The position numbers and the translations under genes are program-made. Of a DNA stretch of 64,000 nt, positions 32,894 to 45,646 are shown piece after piece (position 1 is the stretch's first letter; every line of letters starts with the position of its first letter). Source of the stretch: Symsagittifera roscoffensis. Taxonomy: Eukaryota; Xenacoelomorpha; Acoela; Convolutidae. The DNA is taken from contig NC_087065.1 of the NCBI RefSeq assembly GCF_963678635.1, positions 33,787,679 to 33,851,678 of the forward strand, in the 5' to 3' direction. Under the pieces are notes generated by a model. That model saw only the letters and a list, made by a program, of their open reading frames with translations, was not told the origin of the DNA and did not search any database.

Positions 32894-35800
32894 TTTGATT
32901 TTAGTGCTGTTTAAGAACAATTTTTTTAGCTTTATGTAACCCAGCTAACAAACTGCCTTGCAGCCGATGTACGCTAGATAAATGTATGAAATAAATGTTT
33001 ATAAAGCACTTCACTTATCGAGACAATAATATCAAAACTTGAAAGCGCAATTAGCGTTCGCAAATTACAAAAAAATGCCTGTTTTACTGATGCTTGACGC
33101 AAATAGACTAAATGTTTGCTACGTTGAGTGCACAAGTATCTTATGCCTACCACTGCATTTCAGTGCATGACAGCGCTTTCTCAATAGAAGTGATAACAAC
33201 AAAAATATCAACCTACTACGCACCGTGTAGTCAACGCTTGCGAAATTTTTAGCATTGATGAAATTGAACTATGAGCGATGTCTGGAATGATTCAGCTGCA
33301 TTATATCGACTATGGAGTAGTATTCAAAAATAGATCAATTTTGAAAAATAAATATATTTTTTTTCTTACTGAACACCGTTCCCCACACACTATGTAAAGC
33401 ACAAATTGATATACTTCGCATCTTCGTTTTATTTGAACAATGACTCGACAACAGTTTATTAAAAATTTTACAGCCAATTTTTTAATCGGATTTTTTCCAA
33501 TATATCGGATTTTTTCAAATTTTTGCAGCTTTTTTTGCATATTTCAGTTTTCTCCTGAAGTATTAAACGTTTTAGTTTAACTGACTGGCAAACGTCCTCA
33601 GGAAGAAATGTTCTCTAAAGACAATTGTTGAATATATCACCATGATGTTCAATATCAGGATACAATTTACCAAAGAGATCAAAGTGTTCAAACTGTTTTT
33701 CTTGTATAGGAATCTTTACAGGATTCTTTAAAAAAAACACTGCTCTGGTTTTCAGCCTTAAAGTTAAATCGCCAGAATTGAATTGAGTTTGTCTACTTTT
33801 TTCCTTTTTAATTTTTTTTGCAGGCTTTGCGGCTTTTTTTTAACAATAACACACTTTTTATTTAATTTTGTTTCCAAATTTTGAGACGTTTTAACTACGG
33901 CAATTGCATCTTCTATGGAAACTTGATTTCCATCCGTAGAACTTATAACCAAAGAGAAAAAAATGATTCGCTAAAAATCTTCTCTGGTGAATAATTCAAA
34001 TCCAACTTGTGTTTTTGCTATGGATAAAACGAAAGAAACAGAAGACTTCACGCCGATTTGTTTTTTAAAACTAAATCACTATAATTTTATATGTTTACAA
34101 CATTATAAAATTCTTTTTTCAGATGTACATTAGCAAACTCAACAATGTCTTTCAACTGTTCTTCTTGTGCTTTTTTGGTCAAGAAGGAGTTTCTGAATAT
34201 CACCGATTATGTAAAAAATACTGCTCCGGTTTTTCAGTCTCAAATTCACATTGTCACAAATCAATCTGATTCTATCTAAATTTTTCATTGGGTTTGGGGG
34301 GAAAATTGTGGAAAGCTTAACGTCTCTGAGTAGTTTGATAAACAATCCTTGAAACTGGTGACTTAGAAAGCCGGAAAAACAATTTGGTTTTTTCGAAATA
34401 AGCTGTAGTTTGTTCACATATAAGAAAATTACGCCACTGTTTGCCTGTTCTTGCTGATATGTCTGTTAGGATGGATACATTCAATAAACGGCCCAAATAA
34501 TCAAGAAATTCTAAGAAATATTTTCCTTTAAACAAGTAAGATTATGAATTTTTTTGTTTAGTATGATTTTTTTGTCTTTTTCTTGTTAAGTTTTTTTTTC
34601 TTGTTTTTGAGCAAAAACTACTATAACTTGAAATTTAAATAGTCACATCGTTTAACTTTAATCATTGAGTAGTTATTTTTCACACAATCTCAAAATTTTT
34701 TAATTGAGTTTGTGCTATGAGACACATATAAACGGACCAGTGGTTCAATGGTGCTCTCTCAGGCAGATAAGTTGCTGGCGTGGTTTGTAAGTTTATTAAC
34801 TACCCACAACGGAATTGCGCGGAATATGATTATTTTTGTTTTTATTGTTCGCAATAGTAGTGCAATCGGTTCAGTTAAATGTTTGATGCTTCATTGCTCC
34901 TACACAATCACTGAGAGCGACTGGATAGCACTGTGGCGTAGGGTTTTGAGTACAACAAAAAGGTCGCTTAAGATAATGTGCGCTTCCCTAAAAACCCGAT
35001 TAATAAAGATTAGAATTCTAGAAAAACTGAAACGTTACCTCAGTGTCCAAACAAAGGTACTCTTATAATAGTGTGGTCCCACGAAAAAGTAACTATGATA
35101 GACGGCTCCTGCATGCTTTTCGCATGTTATAGATTTGACAAACAATTGGTGCATAATTTATTCATTTCACAAATCTCGCAAAATATGTTCAGTCAGAAAC
35201 TTTTCAGATTAAAAATTGTAACTAATATGTTGTGTATATCAAGCAATATGCTCTCTTCAACTTATGTTACGATTCAACAATCATAATTGTGTTAACTTAT
35301 TTGTCATCAAAACTCAATTTTGGCATTTTTAAATCTCCACCTTAAGTCTCCATTTTTCTAAGTCTCCAAAATGCTGAGGGAGGGAGTTTTAACGAAGTAA
35401 CAAAACATAAAGTTTGATTGAAAATATACTGCGACATCTTTCTGAATAGCAAAGTCATAATTATTAAAGGATTTGAGAGCTCTAGTTGTCTTTTTCTCAA
35501 GGGACCTGGTTATTTTCAAGGGACAACTCTATCATAGTAGAACCCAAACAAAATTGGTCTGAGTCTTTTGGTTTTCAGACTCAATTCGGCAATTTCTGAA
35601 GAAAAACTGACCTCTGATTTAAATTTTATGTTCATTTTTAATGTTATTTTTTGCCATTCTACCCACTCTTTCTTTATAGTTCATCTCATTCTATAGACCT
35701 GTCGCGAAAGTTTTTAACAAGCTTTTTGGAGGTAATTTTAAGAAGGCTATGAACAAAAAACCGCAGAAAACAAGCTCGAATCTGATTAATTGAAATTGAA

Positions 35801-36311
35801 TAGGACGCCGAGATGAGGTTGAACAACTTAGCAGTGACTTAGGAGAGCAAAATGGGCAAAGAAGTTAACTGCGGGTAGAGAGGGGGGTTGTATGAATCAA
35901 CCGTATATGCCAACCGATTTTCCGCTTTTCGACTTCAGTTATATCACTAAACCAAAAACTTCGGTCGGTCAGAATAGATACGTAATTCGAACAGGTCGAT
36001 ACATATGTTGACCATCTTTAATAAAAAATCAGCAAATTGCTGTAATTAAAAAAACTCAAATAATGAAATGTAAAATTACCTTTTGGTTCATCTGAACACA
36101 ATAATAACCGCGAAATAGAAAACCGAAAATGGAACAGCCAACACCTTCAATTATTTTAAGAGCTCACAAATATTGAAAACATTTTGAAAAACAAAATGAA
36201 AACATTTTGACTTTATTTATGTTCATGTTTTTTTTTCACGCGAGGGGATTAAAATACGTGAATTGGTTCACCAATTTCCGGTCAACTGTTCTGTTCACAT
36301 TATAAAGCATC

Positions 36312-37032
36312 ATGAAGTCGTCGAACGCGATAGTTTTGATCTTTCTTGCGTTCTCATTTGTTTTCAATAATGTGAGTGCCCTGGTCGGCGGCGAACCAAC
36401 TAACGCACATCCGTATTTTGTGGTCATAGTGTGGGGTCTTCAGCATGCAGACATTTGGCAGCAGCCTGTAAAGTTCTGTCCTGGAGTAGCCAGAGACCGC
36501 TTTACCGTTATAACGGCAATGAGTTGTCTAAGAGATGGAGAGATGAGTCCGATTTCAACCGAAGTCTTAGACAAAGATAACTTCAAGCCTAAAAAGATCC
36601 ATGCATTTCAATGCAGTTTCACCCCGGAAAATTTGAATTTGACTGAAGCCTGGACAGAGGAAACTGCGTGGGACAATACACATTTCAATTTAAAACATTG
36701 CCATCATCGCAAAGTACTGTCAATTGTCGCACCAGAATTCAGGTCGTTCCAGTACCTTAAGCGACGATATTGGAGCTATTGGCACAATCTGGCCCTTCTA
36801 ACAGTTGAAGCTCCATTTGATCATTACATTTATGAATGTGATTATACCAATTACATAATGCGGTCAAGCATCAACCGCACAGATACCAGACGAAGAGCCG
36901 CCGAGTTTAATAGCAACCACGATATGTGGGTTGTTTCGATTGGCTTCGACTTGGATGGGAAACCGACGAGGGGCTTGGCCCACAAAAAAGTGAACATCAG
37001 TGACACTTTAAGATGCCGCAGTCGATCGACCG
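36312..37032 (+). CDS. Serine-protease homologue exon 1
   Basis: ATG 36312; donor CCG|gtgagt at 37033. Signal peptide, N-terminal barrel and the altered His and Asp blocks. Exit phase 1. Confidence 0.8.
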
Positions 37033-37523
37033 GTGAGTAATGTTTATCAAACATGTTGTAATGCCAATTTTGCTTCATTTTTTCTCTTTTTTGAAGCCAG
37101 AAAAATGCACAAACCTACTGTGATTTCTCTGCGCTATTAAGTTTCAGAGCAAATTGATATTGTTTTTGAGGTAGTTTTGTAATTTAGCCACTATAATGTT
37201 TTGATAGCCACAGTGCACGTAAACGTTTTTATTTAGAGGGATCAGAGATGGGTCGCAGTCACTTCTACCAGATGTGCACCCAAGCTGGGGAGCCGACGCT
37301 CTGCAAGAACGACTACGGAGCTCCGTTGATACTGCAGCCTCACAAAGGTAGAGCTTGTCTGTTTGGGATTGCCGATTATAGCATTATCAACATGGATGTG
37401 CCCGTGGAATGGGAAGCTGTTGATGAGTTTTGCAAGGAAGAGATGCCTTGTAGACAACACTACCAAGATGTGTACACCAAGATGTGGTATTATCTCTCTT
37501 GCAAAAGAGAAGGCTTTGATTGA
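36312..37523 (+). CDS. Secreted catalytically inactive serine-protease homologue
   Basis: Exons 36312-37032 and 37237-37523 join in phase 1 to give 335 residues. Residues 1-23 are a signal peptide, and LVGGEPTNAHPYFVV follows, equivalent to the IVGG start of chymotrypsin-fold proteases. No separate activation peptide is seen. All three catalytic positions are changed: the His block TAAHC reads TAMSC (68-72), the Asp block DIALL reads HNLALL (158-163, Asp to Asn), and the Ser block GDSGGP reads NDYGAP (265-270, Ser to Tyr). Structural cysteines around these blocks are kept. It should therefore bind, not cut; such homologues act as decoys, cofactors or secreted recognition proteins, but no specific role can be read here. 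A polyadenylation signal AATAAA follows at 37589-37594, 66 bases after the stop. Confidence 0.8.
37237..37523 (+). CDS. Serine-protease homologue exon 2
   Basis: Acceptor tttatttag ends at 37236. Contains MCTQAGEPTLCKNDYGAPL, the altered Ser block, and a C-terminal part ending LSCKREGFD, stop TGA 37521-37523. Confidence 0.85.
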
Positions 37524-37588
37524 TCTCATTTGATGCATATAATCAAATTTAATCCCAATTGAGAAAAATATAACTGAGAGTGTATTAA

Positions 37589-37594
37589 AATAAA
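37589..37594 (+). terminator. Polyadenylation signal of the protease homologue gene
   Basis: AATAAA 66 bases past the stop codon. Confidence 0.6.
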
Positions 37595-37599
37595 AATAT

Positions 37600-38235
37600 C
37601 TTGCAAAGTTTAATTAAGTTGTGTTCTATCAATTTTTTATTACAGTTGCTGTAGAATAAAGTTGAAGCAGTAAAAATATTGAAAGATTCTTAATAAACTA
37701 TTCTAATACTAATCCTGAATATGTACAAATTATGTACACTAGCTGGGAATTAAAAAGCATAAGAAAGATAATGTGTGAGTAACAAACAGTAAAATGATCG
37801 ACCAATGGTCGATGTGTAACATAGTTGGCAGCTATTTAATCAATAGCAAAGATCAATATATCAAACAAATTGAACAACTCACAACATTCCCCAATGGAAA
37901 AAAATAAACACTTTACAACTAACTAAAACTAAACTCTATATACACCCATTTCCCCCTTCAGAATTTAGTGAGTAAATTTCACATACTGCACGAAAGAACA
38001 TGAAATGGACAGAACAAAAATAAAGTAGCTACAATTGAGGTTCGTATGTACAAATATGTAGAATTTGGCGAATTTTACAGAACTTACTTAATCTATACTA
38101 ATGCTACAAAAAAAAGTAAAACAAATCTACACTACCAAATGTACACTTAAATAAACATATAGATAAAACGATCGGGCGATGTAAACTAGGCATTAGATCC
38201 TAAAGTATTTATAATGGTCAACAAATGGAGTTAAA
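37600..38235 (-). other. Non-coding flank between protease homologue and gypsy remnant
   Basis: AT-rich. It lies at the 3' side of the - strand Ty3/gypsy remnant and could include its LTR, but no TG...CA ends or second copy are visible. Nothing else seen. Confidence 0.3.
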
Positions 38236-41200
38236 TTAAGTGTGTGGAGTTTTTAATTGTAAATGACACCGAATTCGTCTAAGGAGTGTCGCACGTTTTG
38301 GTCGATAGTCGAAGTGATTTCGCTCAACGAGTCCTGTTCTTTGCCGATACTTGAACGAGTCGTGGATTTCCCATTGGGAGACTTCCACGAAGTTGGCGTC
38401 ATGAGATTGAATGAGCAGTCCCCGTTGGGGTTGAATTGGTGGACCAAGTAAGGGTTGTTTCGGCGACCAACTTCTGTCTCTGAGAAGAATTAGTGAGGGG
38501 GTTGAGAAAGTCCGAATGTGACCAGCAGGAGAAGGCAGTAGGTGTCTCAGAGTCGATCTCAGGTCTGAGTAACGTCTCAGTTTCCTCTGCCTTATCCACG
38601 TATCTGCGCTCCCCGTATAACTGTGGTGGTCCCACAATTTGTCTGGGTCTGTCAGATGGTCTCGTCTGCTTGACAATAGGGGGCGTCTCCTCTGGTGTGT
38701 TATCCAGCACTAACGGTTTTGGTGCTGAACCAGATGTTAATTGTCCCGGTAGTTTGCCTGAATGGTCAGCGACCGTTGGTCCCTTACGCTCTTCGGATTC
38801 TGAGAGTGGGGTCTTATATTTACCTGTAACACTCAAATCAACGTTATTGTGTGTGGCTATTTCTTGGCATTTTGGGGCATTGTTGTTCGAACCATCCTCG
38901 AAGTACTCATCGATCAAGCCAACCCAAGAATTTAACTTTAGCGAAGAAGAGGATGTAGATGAACCTGACAACTTCTCTGGTGATTCCGCAATGACTATGT
39001 TTTGTGGCGGCGTCTGTGTGATTCCAGGTCTTGGCATCAAGTTCCCGAAGGTGTCCTCTTCTGAGAGTTTGCCCGGATTTTCTTCTTGGTTGGCGACATT
39101 TTTCTCTTTCCAGCTAAACTTGGAATGTTTATGCTATCAGTACTTCTTGGTTTTTGATTAACAAGGATTTTAGAAAGGCCCGGAAGTATTTTTCCTTTGA
39201 TTGCTAGATCCAATTTCCGTAAAATGTGTCCGTTTTTCAAAGTAACTGTGTAATATCTTGAACCAACGATCGCTTCTTTGACGGGATTAAAATACGGGTC
39301 TCCATTTTTCCGATTGGTATTTTTTTTAAAGTTGATAATTTTCATATGTGATGATTGTCTGCGTTGGGCGATAGGGATCGGGGTCGTCCGGTTTCCTGAT
39401 AAAAATTTGGCCAGAGGATTGTTAGCTTCAGACTCTGATGAAAAATTCATGTGTGCGTCTTCATATCCGTCCTGTGCGCCATCGTGTAGCTCCCAATTCC
39501 TGTCTCGACGGTCCGACATGATCAATTTTCCTTTATCTAAACGATTATCGACAGAAATTGGGTTTTTCCACCTGGTGTTAGAAGTGCCGTTGAAGTGTTT
39601 ACGAACGGAGTACATCCGATGAACGGATGCGTGGTAAACCGTAGTTCCGAATAATTTTTTTGATTGAAGATATTAAAGTCAACTTGGGTAATTTGTAAGA
39701 CATAGCAATAAGTTTGGATTTTACAGTATATACTAGTCTCTCAACAAGTCCATTTGATTTATGATCACCTACTGTATATTAATTAAATTCTGGATTAAAT
39801 TTTTTGCAATAGGGTTTACAATTGTGTGATAAAAAGCATGACCCATGGTCGACTCTGATTTTTCTTGGAAAGCCGTGAAGATGCCAATAATCGTTCGAGA
39901 AGGAGATAACTGAATTTGACGAAGCATTGCTTACGACTTTGCAGACGCAAATTTGGTGAAGCGGTCAATGCAAAGAAGAACATATTTCACTGATCCCCAA
40001 AAAGCGTCCAAAAGGCCGGCGAAATCTAAATGTATCTTCCCGTTGGCAAATAATAAGTCTGGAAGTTTGCTCACGTGTACTGATCCCAACAGAACCTTAA
40101 GATTCTCAACGGCTTTTAAGCACTGCCTGCAAGATTTGTCATGGTGGTATTTTTCTCTGTAAATATGCGGCCACCAGATATATTCGGCCAAAAATTTCAA
40201 GCCGAACTGGCCTGGGTGAGATTCGTGCAACATAGAGCTGAAAACCCCTCGGTCTGCTTCTGGCACCACAAACTTATTATCCAGAAAGAGTAGCTCGTCG
40301 CTAGTATACAGGTCTTTCTCAAAATTTTTTATATAGGATCCATAAAATCCCAGTGGGCGTCCCATCTTCAGTGTCGTAATTAAGTCCCCTGTCCTTGGCC
40401 TTAATTTCTAACAGCTTCTTGGAACAATGGTGTTATAGTATTAGCGTAGATGAAGGTAAGGATAAATTTGCTTTATACCATTTTAATGAGGCCGGATGAT
40501 CGTTATTGGTAAGCTCATCTTTAAAATTTAAGGCGATATTATGTTCCTCCGGGACAACTACTAATGGATCGGATAATTTGGTTGATGATGTACCCACGGT
40601 CTTTAATTTTTGTGGGATGAAGCTTTCGTTAAGCATAATGAAATATAACAGAACTTTATCCGTAAACGAGATGCTTTGATAAAGGATTTGGAGTTATCTA
40701 TAGGTAGGAAATTTAATGAGCAGTTTTCTGATCTGACGTGAGAAATTTTACAAATTTTTAGCGACTTGGCAATACAAAAAATGAAAGCGGCAATAATTCA
40801 AATTTTAAAAGAAGCTAAAGAGCTATTAGTGAAATTTCGATCAATCACGTTGCTTGAGTTAATCGTTCCCGACGGGAGATAAGTATTTACAATGGTATTT
40901 ACAGCGACCGACGGTCGATCTACAATTACTCTATTTACAGTTTTAAAATTATATGGATAACAATTTTTGTCGATAGAAGCCACGGCGATTTCTTCATCGT
41001 AGTGGGAAGGGGGTAAGGTTTTGCTTGAAGGCAATCTAGATAAAAGTTCGGTTACCCGAGAGATGTGAAGTTTTTAAGTTAAACGGTACTAGTCTGTTTA
41101 CCCAACTGGTTAATCTACTGTGCAAATTTTTGTTGCTCTGGTTCACCGAAAGTGCGGAAAGAAGCGCCTTGTGGTCCGTATTAATTTCAAAATCTGAACC

Positions 41201-41300
41201 ATTTAAATAATTCTGAAGTGCTCACATGCCCAGACTACACCTAACAGTCCTAGTTCGTTGGCTGAGTATTTCCTTTCGTGGTTATTTAAAAAAACTCTTG
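38236..41300 (-). pseudogene. Decayed Ty3/gypsy pol remnant (RNase H to integrase C-terminal tail)
   Basis: Reading down the - strand. RNase H is at about 41280-41045 (KYSANELGLLGVVWACEHF, frameshift, then NGSDFEINTDHKALLSAL). A linker with fragments follows at 41034-40798 and 40636-40433. The integrase zinc finger and first catalytic Asp are at 40365-39931 (HESHPGQFGL, CRQC, then IHLDFAG and LCIDRFTKFASA). The rest of the core is in broken frames at 39930-39720 (HGFPRKIRVDHGS; GDHKSNGLVERLVYTVK). A C-terminal region is at 39615-39037 (EAIVGSRYYTVTLKNG), with a shifted disordered tail at 39040-38399. Several frameshifts and stops make it non-functional. Reverse transcriptase, protease and gag are not visible upstream. 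Confidence 0.8.
39931..40365 (-). pseudogene. Gypsy remnant: integrase zinc finger and start of core
   Basis: An open frame of 144 codons holding the H2C2 finger and the first core Asp (IHLDFAG). The frame then breaks before the second Asp. Confidence 0.8.
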
Positions 41301-41324
41301 GCAAACGCAAAAATTTTCACTGAC

Positions 41325-41645
41325 TTTTTGTTAAGTAAAGGTCGTTTTTTACGTTTTAAGAGGGAAAAATTCGGAACGAGTTCAATATACTTATTTATCG
41401 AACCGAAGAATTATTGGAAATTTATTCAATTTCATGGTAATTCTTACAGAATTCTTGGTAATATTTGTTAATCTCCGTAAATTTACAATTTCGGATTTTC
41501 ATTTTTCGAATGGTATAGAATGACTGTTATCCCGTTGGTACACTGATTTTTGTTGAGTAAGGTCGTAATGGGGAACTTAAGAGGGAAAGGTTCGGAACGA
41601 ATTTAATATACTGGTTGATCGAATCGAAGAATGAACAGAACTGTT
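41325..41645. repeat. Direct repeat of about 95 bp
   Basis: 41325-41420 and 41551-41645 share GAGTAAAGGTCGT-type starts, TTAAGAGGGAAA, TTCGGAACGA and TCGAA-CGAAGAAT in the same order. Function unknown; it lies where the gypsy RT would be expected. Confidence 0.5.
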
Positions 41646-41699
41646 TTTCAGGATTGGGAGGTTTTTTTCTGCATCAGCTTTCCTGAGCAATTGTCTTAC

Positions 41700-41915
41700 T
41701 CGAGCTTCTAAAATCTAAAAAATTATATCCAAGCCATTCTAAAAACGTCTAATTTGGTCTGTTTTTTTTCAAAAACTGATTTTGCAGCGCAACAGTTTTG
41801 GCTAAACTAAGGTCTTCATAGTGTTCTGGGAGCATTCGGAAAATCAAGTTGGTAGACAATCAAAAAATCAACAAAATCCACCTCCGACCTTCGTGAAAAT
41901 TCTAGATCCGCCCCT
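41700..41915 (-). repeat. GGGGCGGATC repeat, copy on - strand
   Basis: Read on the - strand it starts CAGGGGCGGATCTAGAATTT and later has GCTCCCAGAACACTAT, as in the copy at 55,538. Confidence 0.6.
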
Positions 41916-43304
41916 GGATACCTTGAAATGTCATCATCAGAAGGGCCAACCAATAAGTTATCGTGAAGCGTGATATTTTGCGACTTGAATGACATATTTA
42001 CTTAACAGAGATTTTTTCTCACAAACTGCCATCAATTTTACTTTATTTTTGAGCGAAAAAAGCTGTTATAATGGGAAAAACTTTTCTCTAAAATTGCCAT
42101 TATATGCTGTTGTTAATTCAGTAGATTGATAATCATCCTGTACTAAATATGAACGCAAAGGCGAAACTGCATTTCGAAACCACAAACAAGAAAAGCTAAA
42201 AAGTAGCTCTGAAAGAGTCAAAAACTGCAAAAAGCCAAGAAAATGTGAAACTATAAGGAAATCTGCAAGATTTCATAAATGAACACCGATCTCGAGATTA
42301 AAGAATCAAACCTAGCCCCTGCACTCTGGCCGAATAGTAATAATTAAAGACTTATCAGGGGCCCAGCTAAATCGGCAGGTGCCTGTTTGATAATATATAT
42401 AAAAAAAATTGACGCCCGGAAAGGCAATGCGTTTGTTTCTATATGTAAAAATTAACAAAAATAGACTTTTACCAGATCCATGAATGAGTCTGATTTAAAT
42501 TACGGAGAGCACGTTTTACGTCTCTGTTTGATTAATTTTTCCAATTCAGAGTTTTCAAGGCCGTTTTTTGGGAAATTTAACACAGTACAAGAATGGGCTT
42601 AAGCGTAAATTTTTCTTAAATTCATTGCAAATTCCTTGCCCAAAAAAGAAAATTCACCCATGAGAAGGACACCACTAGAGCTTGCTTTTTTCGATAGAAA
42701 CCTTGATTTCAGATTTGGCACTGCAGTTTACGCGAAAATTTAAAAAAAATCGAACAAACAAGCAAATTTTCAAAAAATAGATTTTTGCTAGGTGCAATTT
42801 TGCTTTTCTACATAAATTAGGACCTAACGGCTATGCAAAAAAATTTAAATGAGCCTGTTTTTGGATTATGCTCTTAATCTTAGATTTGTCAGTTTGGTTT
42901 TCATGAAAAGTCAAAAAGTTACCAAAAACGGGCACAACTTAGGCGGGAAAAAGCCAACATTTTTCCAGGTCAATATCTTAATTCATCGTAAAAATAAGGC
43001 AACAGCGATTGGGCAGAAAAAAATTCACAAAACCTGTTGTTTGATAACACCAGACACCCTCAAGCATTCAAGTTTTTGCAAACAATTCAAATGAGCATTT
43101 TTTTGGATATAACTTTTTCTATACAATATTTTAATAGTGTTTTTAGGGTATTAATCCTTACTCTCAGTTTTGAACGGACAAATTTTGAAATACGAAGAAG
43201 CAGTTTCCAAAAAAAATGATGAAATTTCCAAAATTTAAACATTCTGCAAGGCCATAACTCATACTCTACTAAGATAAGGGGGTAGCAGTTAATGTAATTA
43301 CGCC
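41916..43304. other. Non-coding gap between the two gypsy remnants
   Basis: AT-rich. Two open frames of 60-81 codons (42849-43219) lack family resemblance and splice context. Nothing supported. Confidence 0.5.
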
Positions 43305-44260
43305 CAACATTACAATGCCTCTGCCGTACGGGAAAATTGCCTTTGGATGGATGGCCGGCTGGCCATACTGAAGGATATGTCGTCAGCAGTACTCAATCGT
43401 TCGCACTTTAACCACAACGGACGCGATAAAATGTTTGCAGCCGCGAAGGATTTATGGACACCGTTAATGCACAGAAACATTGCCGCTACGGTGAAGTACT
43501 GCAAAAGTTGCGTAAAAGCAGGTAAAAATCTTAAACCAGATATTCCAAAGAATGATATGGGGGTTACGTATGTGCCTAAGCAACCCAATGACTTGTTTCA
43601 ATTAGATTTCTGGGGTCCGGTCAATTATGTAAGGGTTAGAAAGAAATATGTACTTGTAGCAGTGGATACTTTTTCGCATTGGCCGTCGGCTTATGTCTGT
43701 TCAAGTAACAAGTCTAAAAATGTATTAAAGTTCCTAAGGAAGTACATCAAAACTTATGGACACCCAAGGAAATTGCATATGGATCAGGCAACGGGATTTT
43801 TCTCGAACGAAATTCACAATTTCTGTAATTATGAAGGCATTGAACTCATAAAATTGGTGAAACCTTAAAACCGAATAGGGACCATCGCGCAACGGGAATG
43901 GTCGAACGGACAATCGGTTCGATTAAAAAAATACGTCCTCACATACCTTCAGGAAAATAGAAACTATAGGTTTGGGTTAATGATATCTCGTGCGCTAAGT
44001 GCGCTCCGTTTTGTACCTCATTCTAAGACTAAGCTAGCGCCATTCGAGGCTTATCATGGAAGAGAAGCGAATACAGCTCTACAAAATTTGACGAAAAAAC
44101 CAGAATGGCTCAAAAGGCATAAAACTAGTACTACAACAGTATATCAAAAGACGGGGAAAACTGACCCCAAAGACCCGAGAAGGTATAAAACATTTACCAT
44201 TAAAAATTGAAAAATTAACTAAACACGGTGCAAATGGAAAAAGGGTAGTTACTAAGGCGA
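43305..44260 (+). pseudogene. Decayed Ty3/gypsy integrase, opposite orientation
   Basis: The frame at 43347-43868 gives the zinc finger (NRSHFNHNGRDKM, then CKSCV), the first core Asp (FQLDFWGPV, VAVDTFSHWPSAY) and the second Asp in the lineage-specific form MDQATGFFSNE. A frameshift near 43865 leads to RDHRATGMVERTIGSIKK, which carries the catalytic Glu. A further shift leads to the frame at 43980-44210 (KTKLAPFEAYHGREAN). The DQA and DHRA-GMVER forms tie it to one Ty3/gypsy lineage known from invertebrates. At least two frameshifts make it dead. Confidence 0.85.
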
Positions 44261-44850
44261 AGTGGTGTTTCATTTAGATCGGCGGCTGAAGAAAGCCAAA
44301 ATGAGACAAGGAGCGAAGCATGAACCCCAGGTCCTAGCGAGAGTAGAAAGAGCACCCCGGGCCCAAGTAAGCCCACAAAGTACAAACGCAAAGCCGATAA
44401 GGAGCAATTCGAAATGAAAAAAGCGAATAAATCAAAAAGCAAGCAAATCGCTGAGTATAGCGAAGATGAAAATATGGGACGAGCGAAAATACCAAATAAG
44501 CAATGAATAGTCGAAAACAGCGAGGACGAAAGCGACGAGTAGGGGGATAGTGATTGTGCAGTCGAAACGAAAGAAACGTCGAAAATTACAGCGGGCGGAG
44601 CAAACGAACCGTCGGGAGCAAACGAACCGTCGGCAACGGATAATAGCAGACACCAAAAACCGTCGGTGGTAAACGAAAACAAGGCGAGGAAGCCACGAGA
44701 AAATCGACGCGACAGCGGAGTGGAGTCGACAAAATGGGGGGAGTAATGATTCACCGAATAGAACATAAGTAATTGATGATGAAAAAAAAAACTGATGACG
44801 AAAGAAAAACCTTAAGGAGAGGTTTGGCAAGTGTGCCTGAAAACTCAAGG
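44261..44850 (+). pseudogene. Probable disordered C-terminal tail of the + strand gypsy remnant
   Basis: A Lys/Glu/Ser/Arg-rich + strand reading with several stops continues after the integrase, in the place where the - strand remnant has its charged tail. The long open frames on the other strand here are mirror effects of this composition. Confidence 0.4.
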
Positions 44851-45149
44851 TAAACTAAAACTGAATTACTAAAACTGCACTTAAGAATGAGTGTTGATAA
44901 ATTTTATATCTACGATTTAAAATTTATTTGTGGTTGCTCGAATGAGATAGGGACCAGTTTGAGTTTATGTAAGTGCTATCAGTTTGTATCTTCTGTCTGG
45001 AGACCTGCTGTCGTGACCTTGCGATCTCTAACATCTGGTATGATCTGAAAAAGAACGGTGCAGTAAGATATCGATTTGACGCCTAACAGTTGCTTACAAT
45101 TCAAGTTAGCAACTATTCTTTTTCTATTCTACACTTACCGCTTCAACAG

Positions 45150-45625
45150 TTTCACTGAAATTTTTTTTTGAAAAAACAGAGTAACCGATTACTGTTCTCA
45201 AATTGATGGCATGAGATAATGTTTTCAAATTATATAGTAAAAACTTAAACTAGATGATTTGTTTATGTTTTGTCGGCCATATTTCTTTTTTTTTAAATGA
45301 AGGTTTCGAATATTGATCAGACACACGTAAATTGACTCTAAATTGCAAAAATATTAGCCAGTTCTTCTCGAAGTTAAGCAAAAGTTTTTAAATGCTTCTG
45401 GAATCAGAATTACGAGCAATATGGTTTCATTGTTAGGCTATACTTGACATCTACAACTTTACTTTTTTCTAATCAGCACAAAATCGAGAGGAGAAATATT
45501 ACCCTATGCTTTAGTTTATTACTATTTTGACAGAATTAATGGAAAAATAACAGAAACAATGCTTGGTTTCAAAAATTATAACACGACGATTTGGCAACAT
45601 TGAGTCAAATTCAAAACAACAAGTG
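45150..45625 (+). repeat. Partial copy of the 3-kb block (segment A only)
   Basis: About 450 bp matching 46617-47065 and 50880-51325 (landmarks GCATGAGATAATGTTTTC, GAATTACGAGCAATATGG, AACAATGCTTGGTTTC). It sits just before the first full block. Confidence 0.85.
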
Positions 45626-45646
45626 AGGTACAGGTCTTGAGTTCTA

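Larger units (their letters stand above)
26769..36311. other. Intergenic, repeat-rich, no supported gene
   Basis: Apart from family M copies 4-6, the LINE RT remnant and the small inverted repeat, I see no exon, RNA gene or regulatory site. Open frames of 60-110 codons here are AT-rich, Phe/Leu/Lys-heavy and lack splice context. 32.9-36.2 kb in particular shows nothing recognisable. Confidence 0.6.

Noticed and set aside
34741-34790. A-box-like TGGTTCAATGG, possible tRNA gene
   Set aside because: No B box or acceptor pairing follows.
36301-36307. TATAAAG before the protease homologue
   Set aside because: Only 5 bases before the ATG, too close for a TATA box; chance in AT-rich DNA.
38493-39161. 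222-codon + strand frame
   Set aside because: Mirror of the gypsy C-terminal tail read on the - strand, which has the family features.
44215-44848. Two overlapping - strand frames of 183 and 138 codons
   Set aside because: Mirror of the charged tail of the + strand gypsy remnant; Phe/Leu/Ser/Arg-rich composition without motifs.
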